Source of the DNA: Taeniopygia guttata
Taxonomy: Eukaryota; Chordata; Aves; Passeriformes; Estrildidae
Direction: 5' to 3'
Assembly: GCF_048771995.1 (NCBI RefSeq)
Contig: NC_133033.1
Coordinates: 3,162,501-3,226,500, forward strand
DNA length: 64,000 bases
Shown here: piece after piece, positions 1-12,324 of the stretch
How positions within the stretch are numbered: the first letter of the stretch is position 1
Layout of the letters: each line of letters starts with the position of its first letter
Position numbers and translations under genes: made by a program
The notes under the pieces: generated by a model
The model's input: the letters and a program-made list of their open reading frames with translations, nothing else
Told to the model about the DNA's origin: nothing
Database searches by the model: none

Positions 1-531
1 ACCCAGGGAGGAAGCAGAAAACCTGGGATCGTCTCCTGGAATCATTTCCTGGGCTGCAGCTCAGTCTTTGTATGTATATGATTTTATTTTATTTTATTTT
101 TTTATAGCTAAGCAATTATCATCATAATTGTATTTGTAATTTCAAAGGTACAATATCATATTCATGGATGATGAGCACTCAACAGTTATGAGAAATATTA
201 ATTAAAGAAGTTCTCCTGTCCTAGCAGGGACAGTGTTCCCTAACCCCCATTATGGAAATTGGTTAAACCAAGAGAATATTTATTTTATAGTTTCAGCTCT
301 TCAGAAAGCCTTTGACATCCTAAGCTAAAGCAACTGCCCATCAGAGACAGAAAGATGTACTTTGGTCCCCCATGCCAGCTTTTTACTTATATCTGCCATT
401 TCATTTCCCCTGTAATATGGGGGTAAGTCTTAGCCAACATCTTCATTTTCATTCATTAATAAAATCATGGTAATATCCCACTTTTCACTTAGCTGTCTCC
501 CAGGCACTTTGGAGACTGTCTGTCACCATGG

Positions 532-536
<5 letters not shown>

Positions 537-622
<86 letters not shown>
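537..622. repeat. Compound (TA)n(GA)n microsatellite
   Basis: About 17 TA units are followed directly by about 25 GA units. The open frames through it on both strands (runs of YI/SL and RE) are artefacts of the repeat. Confidence 0.97.
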
Positions 623-623
<1 letters not shown>

Positions 624-1659
624 ACTCTGCCCAAAAATGACCATTCAGTGAAGTTTTTCAATATAAAAAATGTCAAAGTACTACAGGACTCTATTATTAT
701 CACTTTAAACTCCATGAAGCATTAAAATCTTGAGTGTGGGAAAGCTGGAAAACACAACTTGATATAACTGTGTCTGTCGATGGGTTCTGCACTCCCTCAC
801 TGCCCCAAGCTTAGCAGTCATGCTTCTCACCCAAATTTCATTTTTTCCTTAAATAAAAGGTCACTTTGTGCCATGCCAGAAGATGTTTTGCTCATCCACT
901 GTTCTGCTGTCCTTCTCAGCTTTAATCAGCATAGGTGAACTGCATCCCTAAATAATTTGAAAGGCAATAAAAACAAACACACACAAAAATTACCGCAGAT
1001 TCTGCGTTCTTGAAGAGGGAGGAAAAAATGTCCTGAAAAGCTCTCTTTATTAATATGAGATGGCAAATATTTTTTGCTGTTTATTAAATCATATGAAAGG
1101 TTAATTATGGTTAGCGACTGTGGGTAGAAAACAATTCTTGGAAGATGCTTTTGTAACAACAGGTTGGCAGTATGCAGAAGCCATCTGCTTCCTGCAAATG
1201 TTAAGGTACAATCTCAAACTTGTGAGGTTAAAAATTACAGATTGCAGAGTAGTTTGGTAGAAGGAAAATCCATGTTGTGTTGATGTAAAGTTGCTCAGTC
1301 TCCTTGACACACAGCCTGGAAGGAATGCCAAGTTCCCTAAAGGACGATGTTTGGCTGGAGAGGACCCTCGCTCGGGGTATTCTGTGCTCACACGGGCTGT
1401 CTACACAGCTAATTAAGTCATTTTTGTGCTATGATTCATCTTTTTTAATACAAGAACTGGTTTCAAATCCTGACCCGTGAATAGGAGTGAATTGTGGCTA
1501 CAATATTCTGCTTTCAAGTGGGGAATCAGCTCCTTCCATGAAGAATAGATAAAGTCATTCTCAAGGAGACACACTCCTGAAACTTGTTGCTTCAATCCAC
1601 AATGTGTGGACTTCACCACGGCTGCAAACTCCTCATGGGCAGCACTATCGGTGAGAAAA

Positions 1660-1812
1660 GAAGAGTTCTCAACCCCATTTTATGAACAGTGATCTGGGCA
1701 AAAAGATAGGAAGAGATTTGTCTGTGAGCACACAGGGAGGTTGTGGCTAATGGAATCAAACCCAGATTTTTCAGATGGCAGTGAAGTGCCTTAACCACAA
1801 AACCATTCTTCC
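1660..1812 (-). mobile_element. MIR-like SINE fragment
   Basis: Read on the minus strand the segment follows the layout of a MIR-type tRNA-derived SINE: a 'gtggttaaggcact' start, then 'tgggttTgattcc' as a degenerate B box, then the CACACAG-complement and 'aaaatggggtt' tail. It is strongly diverged and was identified by eye from the general MIR pattern. Confidence 0.45.
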
Positions 1813-4769
1813 TCTCTGTGGGTCAGCTACGGTGACTTCAGCACTTGGGCTGGGCATTTAAAGATGTTTATCTTTTTCCAAGGATCAAATTTAATTCTGC
1901 TGAATTTTCCACTTCTGGAAAACATCACCTACTTTTCCCTTCCCCTCTAGAGATAACATTGCCCAACTTTGCCTGCTTCCCACCAAGGAAAGACAAATTG
2001 AACCACCTGTAAAAGAAGGGATGGGGAATTGCCCCTTTCACTTTTCAATCAAATAGGGAGAAACTATTTGGGTTTTTTTCAGACACTCTGACCCAACGTG
2101 ATGTCATGCAACCTTCAGCCCCCTTTGCTGCTCCCCTGACTTACTTACAACCTCTCCCCACACTCGTCTCTAGGAGCTGACTGCCAGCCAGCTGCTGTGT
2201 GAAAGAGCTCATTTCGGAAAAAATCTGGGCCCTTGTTTCCTGTTACTCTACCTTAAACAATTCTGTCAGGGCTATGAATGTCTGCAGGGGTTTCTTCTCC
2301 AAGACTGCCTTTTTTCCTAACAGAGACTTTCCAGCTAGATGACTATTTTTTAAAGCATCCTATAAAGTGGTTTTATCTCCTCCTTTTGGGTTGGAGTTGG
2401 TAATCCACCCCATTATCAAGGAAGGACACCCAGCCATCAAAATCCCCCTAGATGGAGGAGAGAGTGGCAGACCTGACCCCTGGGCTGTGCTGAAGAGCTC
2501 TCAGTCATTCATCACAGCCTTGCTCCCCAGTGCTGGCAGCATCCCTGGTTAGCAGCAGCAGGACCTGCCCTGCCCTGCATTGTCCCCTTCTGCTGCCAAC
2601 CCTGCTGCTGCCTCATTGCTGTGAAACTCTGAGCTAGGGGCTGCTGGTGGGCTGCAGGTGATGGGATCTTCTATTTCTGGGCTGCAGCCACTGATGGGGA
2701 TGAAGGAACCAGCTCAATTCATCTCCCTGACATTTTGTCAACAGACCTGGACCTTTCTTTCTCTTCTTCTTGGTCTGATTTCTTCAATGAAACTGAAGAT
2801 CATTATGGGTAATACCAGCAACACTTTCATCAGCCTTCCTGGAGTGCCCTGCAGGAGTTGGCTGCGTGTGAGGGACTGAAACATATAGAAATTAGGGATG
2901 AGAGGTTTCAATGCCACCGAAGGGATTTGGATGCCCAGCATCCATTAAAATGAGTAACAATTCCTGTCCTGCCCTAAATGGCCGGAGCCCAAATTGCTCC
3001 ACGAGATGGAAACCATCTTGGTTAATGCATGGACACTTAAGCCCTCAGCATCTGACTTCACTTATATTTTATTTCCAGCAAACTTGGTTGATGATGTCCA
3101 ATGAAACACTTGCACACCCCTTACCCTCTCCCCAGCAGCTCATCGCACCGTCACTTGCCAGCTCCACTATCAGGGGAAGGTGATGAAGGTACCTAATTTG
3201 TTTGCAAGCTGGAGAATGATGTAAAAGGTTCCTCGTCCATCACGATAAAGGCTTAAAAAAAAAAAAAACCCAGACAAATGTTCCTTACTCTCATTTCGCC
3301 TGTGCTCCGTGAGGACATTTGAAACAGAGGGAAAGTTCAGTGTAGCCATATGTACAGAGGGGCTGCACACAAATCACAGCTACTGCTAATTGGATCCAGA
3401 GTTCTAATTGGTCCCTCGTGGTGGCACCCTGGGCTGCTCCTGCCTCCCCTGATTGCCAAGGGGCTCAGCCACTCAGAGCATCACCAAGCAGAGCAGGCAT
3501 TCAGGGCCTTGCCCAACCCGAGGGGAAGATGAAGATGTAAAATAAAATATATAATAATTTAAAATAGCATAATGTAAAATAACTCCAGGTACTTGCTCTG
3601 AGGCTAATGCCTCATCCAGAAATCATCCCTACACCAAAGCATTGAGAAGCCCCACTAAAATTGCCAGAAATAGGATGTTTCCCACATCCCCTTCCCTCCA
3701 TAAGTGCAAAGCAACATGCCTGTCTACGTTAGGAACTTTGGTCTTTTTTAACCCTTTTTAGGACCACTATCATCCCATCCAATTCCACATGTGAGCCAAC
3801 CATGAACTCTGGACTTGGCTGCTCCCAAGTTACATGGGGAGCAAAGTCCTGGGGAAGTGGGGACGAAATACCCAAAGTTTGGTCTCAGGTCCATTTTAGT
3901 CCTGGAAAAGTCTCTGAGTCTTTTATTATGCAAACCTCCTCAGCCAATCCTGATTTTAATAAAGTTGATTAATGATTGTGCTGCGGACAAGGACAGTTAT
4001 TTCCTGACTTATGCTACGCCATTTATGGAAGCTGTATCCTTAAATGAATTACTGCAGGGATCATTAAATTTTGACTTAAATTGGACATAGTAAGCTCATT
4101 TGAAAAAATAAAAAGCTTAGCAAGTTATATATAAACTAGAGGAAAAATGAATCTCCTCAAGCTGTCTCCCATCTCCTTCTCAAGCAGGAACCTAAAGGGC
4201 AGATTTGCAAAGGGAGGTTTAAATTTGCAGGGCAAATCTTCATGAGGGCACTTTGAAGCTGCATTTGTGCAAGTCCTAATTGAATTATGGACTCAGAATT
4301 TGGACCTTTATCCTCATTCAGTTTAATAGGTCCCCAGATTTGAGGTTAGCAGTAGAAATATGATTACTCTGGAGAAGGAAGGTGAAAACTGCCACCTCTT
4401 CCTGTGTGGTGTCAAAGGGGCTGGTGGGAAGTGGGTGCTCCTCTCATGCCCTGCACTGTGGCAGCTGGGGGGACAGAGACTCAAAGAAGAGGAAAACTGT
4501 TTTTTAATGGGATTACCTTTAAAAGTCACATTTTAAGAAAATGTTTGATGGGTTTAGGAGTTGAGTACTTATTCCCTGAGCAGTTTCAGAGGGAGGATGG
4601 ACATGCTGGACATGGATTTTTTTTTTTTTTCTACTTTGCAAACACTTGAAAACAGTTCAATTTTTGTTTGGTTCCCCTTGTATAAAATTGCCAACTTTAC
4701 TCCTTGATGCTGAGAATAATCACAGGAATGATCAAAGAGCCTTGTGAGGGTGGTCACAGAAACATTGCT

Positions 4770-4930
4770 CAGGAAAGCTGTGGTGGCCCCTGGATCCCTG
4801 GAAGTGTCCAAGGCCAGGTTGGACAGGGCTTGGAGCAACCTGGGGTAGTGGAAGGTGTCCCTGGCCATGGCAGGGGTAGAACTGAATGAGCTTTAAGGTT
4901 CCCTTCAACCTAAATCATTTTATGAATATT
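4770..4930 (+). mobile_element. CR1 LINE 3' fragment, sense
   Basis: The segment matches the 3' end of avian CR1: 'ccctggaagtgtccaaggcc', 'ggttggacagggcttggagc', 'tggaaggtgtccctg', then 'ctttaaggttccc' and a decayed ATTCTATG-type terminus ('cattttatgaat'). It is old and 5'-truncated, as is usual for CR1. Confidence 0.88.
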
Positions 4931-6060
4931 CATTCATTAAATAAAAAGGACTGCACCTTTGCCTATGGATAGGTTTCCAGCAGGGGGGAAAGACTATAAG
5001 CAAAAATAAGGTGATAAAGTAGGGGGGGGTTAAGTAACAATACTCAGACCATTCTTGACATCCAGACTGTAAACTCCAGCCACACTTGTTCATCCTGCCT
5101 TCCGAATCCCAGTCACACCATCCTGTGAGACGGGGTGAGCTCAGAGGGTAAAGGGATTGCAACTACCTGCTCCCTATTTCCCATGCCTCTCTGTGTTTTA
5201 ATTAAAAATCTTAATTAATTAATTTTTCACTTTGTGTCAAAATTCCCTTCAGTGGGCTGATCAATGATGGACGTACCTCTTGAGAAATGGAGCTGCAAAA
5301 GGAAAGATACCTTTCTAAATTATTTTTACACAGCAAACTCTAAAAGCAGTTTACTGCCCCTTAATGGTGACTTGATTTGTCATAGTAGGATTAAGTTTCT
5401 GCTCTAATCTAGGAGATTTTAAAGTATATACTAATCTTAAAAAAAAAAATAGAAGAAAAGGAAAAACTGGCCTATGCTTCAGATATTTGATAATCTATAA
5501 ATAAACCAGTATATGCTCTGTCCAAAAAAGAGACGTTAAATAATGTAAAATTTCAACACCTCTCTGTTTTTACTTTCTGGCAGAGGGCTCAGCATGCACG
5601 GGGTTCAGTCCTTTCTCCATAACCCAGAACTGCTTTTCTTTTCCCCTGGATGGAAATTTCTATTCCATCGCCATCTCGTGGCTCCCTGCAAAAACTGCTG
5701 GCTCTGCAGAACGTCTCCTCGAGCTGCTGATGCTGAATTGCACGAAGGCACCTTTTAAAATGCAACATCCACTGGACATGAGGCACACGGGGGGGACTAA
5801 AATGAATATTGTGTAGTTGAACCTGCAACAGGGGAGTTGGGAGGGGGAAATGGGGGCTTCAGTTCCAACACTCTGGGACTCATCTGGCTTTAAGCAGCCA
5901 CACACTGTCCTGCGTTACACAGAGATCATTGCCCAGTGGATTTGGGGTTTTTTTGTGGGTATGGGATGGAACTTAATCCATGAGAAGGACTAGGAGGAAA
6001 GTCTCCTCCAAATTATGAAAGACACCAAAGCTGTTATTTAGAGGAATATCTGGCATGCTT

Positions 6061-6208
6061 ATCATAGAAAATTTGGTCTAGAAGGGACTTTTTAAAGATC
6101 CTCTAGTCCAATCCCTCTGCAATGAGCAGGGACATTTTTAACTAGACCTGGCTGCTCCAAGCCTCATCCAACCTGACCTTAAATGTTCCCAGGGGTGGAG
6201 TATCTTGT
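6061..6208 (-). mobile_element. CR1 LINE 3' fragment, antisense
   Basis: It begins 'atcatagaaaatttggtcta', the complement of the CR1 3' terminus, and continues with 'gaagggactttttaaagatc' and 'gcagggacattttt'-like blocks. It is a diverged, 5'-truncated copy. Confidence 0.85.
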
Positions 6209-9200
6209 GTCTAAGAAATTCTTTTATTTTATTATTTCATTGATTTTTACAACATGTTACTTCTTTGACTAGCTTGAACTGCACTGAAACAATGAAAAGC
6301 AAACCCCAGATTTATGATGGTTTTTATATTATTATTGTGGCACCGGCACTGTTTTGAGAATGTCACTTTAACCTGTGCAAGAGCCCCCTGTGAAGAGTGC
6401 AAATGGGGATTGCTGTGATCATGGGCTTGTGATTGCAGGGAGGGAGGAGGATGGAGGAAGAGCTGTAGAAATTAACCTCAGTCTGAAAAATCTCAACTCC
6501 AAGCATGCCAGCAGCAACTCTCCATCCCAGCCCGCTCTGTTGAACTTGTCCAAATTCCCTCACCTTGATTTCATCTTGCTGGAAAAGGAGTCTTTGCAGG
6601 AGGCTGCATGTGTGCCCCTGGTTTTCCTCAGTGAGGCAAGGAGACAGGGAATGTTGAAACTCAGCCGGTGGTTGGGAAATTGCCCCTTCTAATACAAGCC
6701 AGACCCGTGGAAACCCTCCAGGTCTCAAAATCCCTCCTCGGCCCAAGCAGGACTTTGATGAAGAAAAGCAGAATAAAAGTGAACAGGAAGAAAGAGACTT
6801 TAAATAAACCCAAACAAGTAACAGCAGATTTTGAGAAAGCAAAGGGAGCAGCTGTGGGCAGCTCCAGCTGTTTCACTGCCCCAGAAAAAGCCAAGAAACC
6901 ATGGAAAATGTCCTGTTGTGGGAATGGCATGGACATCCCCAGGTCTCTCTGTAGCCATGTACATGTGGGCATGAGCACCATGGACAAGTGAGGACAGTGA
7001 GTAAATCTGTAAGCAGTTTTGCCAGTGAAGAGTTCCAATGAAGTCAGTGTTTTGTTCAGCTTTGGGGCTTTTTGATGGCAGATTTCCCATTTTCCTGGGA
7101 AGAATGCCCCTGAAGATGTTTGCCAGTAGACTCTCACTTCAATCTCCAGGACACATCAGCTCTGCTGCCCCATCTTCATCCCTGCTGGGTCTCCTTCACA
7201 CCCCCTGTTTGCAGCCAGCTGGAGCAAAACTCACAGTCCTGTCCCCCCTTGCCTCCCTCACCATGCTAAGACACAAACAGGGTTTTCCTTCTTTTCCAGC
7301 ATGGTGCCACGGGCTTTGTGCTGCTTCTCTCCAGCCCAAGGAACGGCAGGAACAAAGCACTGCAGAGCTCATTTGAGCAATGTACTGAAAGGGACATTGC
7401 TGCCACCTTTGGGACCTACTCTTTGGGCAGAGAAAAGGCAATTCCAGGATTTGAAGAGGAAGGAGCAGTGGTTGGCACAAAGAACCTCTGGAGAGTATCT
7501 AATATACATTATTACCAGGCAGTTAAAAGGATTTGCCAGAGGTAGTTCCCAGCTTACTTTTCACTCCACCATGAAGCAAACCTAGAAACAAATGAGGAGC
7601 TTGTTCATTTGGACCTTGCTGAAATGAATGTCTTCCTTTATATCAGCTGCCTCTCAGAAATGTTGAGATTTAATTAATGCCTGGCTGAAAATAATGTATA
7701 GTATTGCCTAATCTCTAATTCAGATATCAATGCTAATGCCCAGCATAAAGAATGAGGTTTGTTGAATGTACAGCTGGAAAATTGACCACAATCCCACCGG
7801 TCTGATGCCATTCACTGAGCAGCCTCAGTGCTGCTGCTGGGGAAGAGGACTCATTTGCTGGTGGTTGAATTTGGGACTGTATCATTGTGCTGAAGCTTTG
7901 CTACAAGCCAAAAGAATGCTTACAGCAGTGTGATTTCCAGCTTCTCCACCCTCCATTTCACTCCTGGCCTTGTAATCTAGTCCAGCTCTTGGTGCTACAT
8001 TACCAAAACCATCTAAGGAGGACAAGTCTCTACAGGCATTGATGAGCAACAGATCCATATTATCTTCCTTTAATATGGCCTTTCTAGAAAGCCTGCAGAG
8101 AAAACTCCAGGTACTGGTTAGTCATTCCCAGCCCCTCCCTGGGGGTCAGGTGCCCATGCCAAGGTGCTGGAGCTCCAGAGGGGAGTGAGGCAGCTGCTGC
8201 TCTGGGAACATTGGAGCAGGGTGGCTGGCATGTTGTGCTCAGCCAGCTTTGCACTGTAAGAGGATCTCCTCCTTTTCTGGAGCAATCAACTGGCCTGTGT
8301 CCCTTGGGTCACTTTGGTAGCATTTTTTTCCTGAGCATCTCCAGCACCCCTGAGCTCCTGCTGCCAGCTCTCCCCTGGCTCTCACACACAGAGGGATGCC
8401 AAGCTCTGCCCTGGCTTCATCTGCTCTGCCCTTGGACCACACCTACTGGAAACCACTCTTCTTCCCCACCCTTTGCCCTAGGCTAATCCCAAAGGGCTAA
8501 TCCCAAAAGTGGGACTTCAAAGACCTTGGCTGCCGGCTTCAGGGCAGATTTTTTATCAAATGATTAAATAACCAGAGGAGAACAACACAGTCTCATCACT
8601 GAGCTGCTCCAAATTCTGTAAGTGATTTCTTCCCCCCACCAGGAGGATGCAAACTGTGAGGAGATGGGACAGGTTGATGCTTGTCAGTGTCCTTTGACAG
8701 GTTTTTCCTTCATTTGAATTTTCATAGGTGAGATGAGAAACACTGGCTGGGTTTTGAATGAAAGCTGTGGCAGCTTCAGTACAGAACATCCAGATACGTG
8801 CTCTGCGTTGTCATGTGCAGACTCCAAGTGGAGAAGATCAAAGGAAAAGGGTCTATTTTTGGTTTTGCATCTAGTAATTACTCTGAACAAATGAGCAATG
8901 CATCTGAGAAGTAATCAGCAATCTTTTTTCACGTTTCCATCTGGTAAAATTCTTGTAGGTGCTGTAACTTCAGAATAATTTCAGGCCTGTACTTCTCACT
9001 GAAGACTCTGAAGTTGGAGTCAACCAGTGAGTGGAAGAACACAGATTTGCTGTTTTGTCACTCATGACCATTCAGAAAACTACTAAAACAACACTCCTCA
9101 GGGCTGTGAACACCTACACCCAGTAGTGCTGGATGCAGTGAGTTTTATAGAGTTCTAGAAAATCCAGATTAGAAAGGACTCACAGGATTCTAGGAATCCA

Positions 9201-9210
9201 ACTCCTGGGA

Positions 9211-9312
9211 AAGTAAAAAGGAAAGAAAGAATAAAGGACAACTAAAAGAACAGAAGAAAGAATGAATGAAGAAATGAAAAATAAAAAGGAGGAAAGAAGA
9301 AATAATAAAGGA
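9211..9312. repeat. Purine-rich low-complexity tract
   Basis: About 100 bp are almost pure A and G on the plus strand, made of degenerate GAAA/GAAT/AAAG units. Confidence 0.8.
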
Positions 9313-10779
9313 GTCCAACTCAAAGAGATATTCCCTTTTTATAACTTGTGAAGTTACACTCAGGGTGAGAGTTCCTTTTGCTTCTAAATCTTGTTCTGCA
9401 GTGACAGCGAAACAGCACAGTGGGAATGGGGAGGGTTGTGAGGATGAAGGGAAGGATGCAGGAGTCAGAGTTACATTCTGGACTTACTACAGTTTGAGTC
9501 CTACATGAAGGCTGGAGCCTTGCCATCTTACAGGGTGCAACAGCACTTGAAGAGTGAAAATCCCACCACTTCTCCCTGTAGGATGAATTAGCACAGATTT
9601 GCAGGCTGGTTCCTTGGGAGGCCAGTGGTGAATTTTCCTGTGAAACTTCCTGTGAGCTTCCTGTGAAACTCAGGTTTCACATCATTCATGAGCAAGTTCC
9701 AGTCACTAAATAGGGGTGTCACAGACCCATGGAAACGAGCGGGAGCAGAACAGGAGACTTTTGAGCTGTCACTTTTTAGACACTGGTTATTGCAGAGTAT
9801 TCTGTGCATCATTCTGAATTTAGGCTTGTTTTTGTATTAAATCAATTGGCTGGCAAGATTGCTGTAAGTATTCCCAGTGGAATTGCGTTGGGGGGAAAAA
9901 AGATTCCTTTTCTTAATGGAAAATTTTGACTTTATAACTCAAAACTTAAAAATTTTAGCTGAAAACTGAAAGAGCCTTCCCCAGTGTGACTTCTTGTTTT
10001 CCAACAAAAATAAAACAGTAGAGATGGAAGTGGAAAGTTTCTGTTTTCAATCAAAAGGAAATTTTCCTTTCCTACCAGTTCAAATAGCTGGTAGTCTCTA
10101 GTCTAGCCTCTCTGCCAGCCTCCAGCTTCCCTGTTGCTCATGGATCAGTATTTCCCAGGAGGCAGAGGAAGCTTTGCAGAGCTGAGAAAGGTCTGTGCTT
10201 GGCCACAGCTCTCTCTGAGCATGGACAATGTCACTGGAGCATTTGCAGCCACATTGCCAGAGATCTCCTGGACACTGGTGGAGAAGAGACACCTGCAGCT
10301 GTTGAAAAACCAAAATCTGTTTCCAGACTGTGATCAGCAACCATCTGATTTTCCATGAAGAGGTGGCTTTTAGGTCAAGAAATATGGAATTATAAATTGT
10401 TTAACCCTGTGCTGTGGAGAGATTTGAGCAGCAGAAGGGGTGAGGTGGTGGCAGAGCTCAGTTCACCACGGGCACCTCTCGGAGCTGGGTGCCTTTGTCT
10501 TAATGAGCCATTTGTATTTGGGGTTTGAGGGTGGAAATAGGGACTGTGCAGGAATGACTGAGGAAAGCTCACCCTGACTTCAGAGCAGAACTGATGGATT
10601 TGGTGGGGACGCTAAAGGAGCCCCCAGCAGTGGCCTCACCCCTCCTGGCAGTGTCACCACCACCACCTGTGTGTGGTGTCACCATGGGGCAAGGCACATC
10701 CAATGACCTTCAAAGAAATAGCTGCATTAGTTGGGGATAAACTCTTCCCCCCCATATCCCATCTCTGGTGAAAGCCTGG

Positions 10780-11075
10780 CCAGTTAAATTAAACCCATTG
10801 TGTTAAAGGTTTTAAATGCTGCTTGCCCATATGCAGAATTATGTCTTTAAAGATTAAAAAATCCAATATAAACAAAATAAATCCAGGGAGCTGAATGCAT
10901 GAATCATTATTTTAGTACATATTGTCCATTCTAATCTGCAGTCCAATTGTGAAGTCATTCAAAATGCTGCTTCTCAGTAATTAGCAGGAATCTAACTCCG
11001 AGCCAATTTCTGATTAAATGTGCTTAAAATCAATAAAACATCATGAGTGATTAGAGTCACGTGTGATTAGCCCTG
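10780..11075. promoter_or_regulatory. Candidate conserved non-coding element
   Basis: This AT-rich, low-CpG stretch has no open frame and is dense in homeodomain-type TAAT/ATTA cores, including 'gaatcattatttta', 'cagtaattagcagg' and 'gtgattagagtcacgtg' (the last also contains an E-box CACGTG). Its texture resembles vertebrate developmental enhancers. The call rests on motif density alone; conservation was not tested. Confidence 0.3.
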
Positions 11076-12274
11076 TCGAACAAAGCAGAATAAGTTATGG
11101 CCTCACTTTAACTTGTCAAAAAACAGAACTGGGGGTGGGAATGAGGAGGAACAGCTGATATTTCTATAAAGGGTTTTTCCAGTTCTCTGCATCTCTCTTC
11201 GCTCCTTTAGAAAAGTGAAAGGATTGGTTTGTTGTCTGAAAATTACAGGCTGAAGGGGAAAGTTTGGGGTGGCTTTGGCTTCTCTCATGGGTTTGTTTAA
11301 GGATATGCTGGAAATGTTGTTCTAATCCTGCATCACAGCTATGAAGAGTTACCTGCTCCTGGCCTCACCTTGCTCAGTCCTGACTATTTGCAGAAGGAAA
11401 TGGCTGTATGATTTTATTTATTTCTCTTTTCTAGAAGAGGCACAAAAATCTCTTCTCTCTCCCTATAAAGGGAGCAATGCAATGAGATATCCCCTGTCAG
11501 TAATGAAAGTAAAGAGCAACACCTCAAGCCCAGCTGTTGATTGAGAAGCACTAGAGGGTGAAGCAGCTGCTGAGATGGTTCCTCTCCATCCTGCTGCCAT
11601 GAACCTGGGGACTCACAACACCCCAGGGTCTCCTGGACAAAAAACACCATCTCCTCCACTAACCTGGGGTCCTGCAGGAGGTGCTGCTGATGGAAAGTGG
11701 CTTTCTGGGCAAGCAGCTTTTTGGCAGCACGTGCCCCCATCCCGTCAGCTCAGGGCTGGGGGTGGAGGTGGTGCCTGCGCCCGGCTGGGAGGGAGACGGC
11801 TGAGATCTCACGTGGGGGCTGTGTGGGGTGGGAGAGCTTCTCTGGAGCTTGGAGCTTGGCAGGGCTCGCCAGCAAAGCTTCCCTTGACGTCAGGAGATGG
11901 AGAACAACACTCATTTATAGCTACAGCTTCTTCCCTCACAGCTGTGTGGCTGCATCCCCACCAGCTGGACCCCCGGAGGAAAATCCAGCTCCGTGTGCCT
12001 CTGGATCCAGCCCTCAGTGATGCTGCTGGGGCTGCTCTCTTCCTAGCTCAGTCAGCACAGCCAAACCCATATCCACAACGTGCTCAGGGTGATGGGTGCA
12101 GAGGGGAGGCTTGGGAGGCATCGTCCCGAGTGTATTTCTGCTTGCAGACTATGTTTAATTGTCTTGTTTTGTGGCCTGTTTGAAAGGACATTGGTTTTTT
12201 TTCAAGAGTACATCCACATGCTCATTTCCTGCCTTTGGCAAGGTTATGCTCTTCCACCAGTGAAGCTAGATGAT

Positions 12275-12324
12275 ATTTATTATTGTTATTATTATTATTA
12301 CTATTATTATTATTATTATTATTA
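12275..12324. repeat. (TTA)n microsatellite, interrupted
   Basis: About 16 imperfect TTA/TTG/CTA units. The poly-Y and poly-L frames here are repeat artefacts. Confidence 0.95.

Larger units (their letters stand above)
1..12000. other. Gene-free flank, part 1
   Basis: No coding exon can be supported here on either strand. The open frames are short, are not bounded by convincing splice sites and resemble no family I recognise. What is visible is a compound TA/GA microsatellite, one MIR-like SINE, two CR1 fragments, a purine-rich tract and an AT-rich element near 10.8–11.1 kb. By synteny this would be the NFIA-side desert of the avian CYP2J locus; that is inference, because no NFIA exon is in the window. 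Confidence 0.6.

Noticed and set aside
485-725. Overlapping open frames through the TA/GA repeat
   Set aside because: They consist of repeat-encoded YI/RE/SL runs and have no flanking gene structure.
11575-12183. 202-codon plus-strand open frame
   Set aside because: Low-information GC-rich sequence, no recognisable domain, and overlapping frames in the same region; likely chance.
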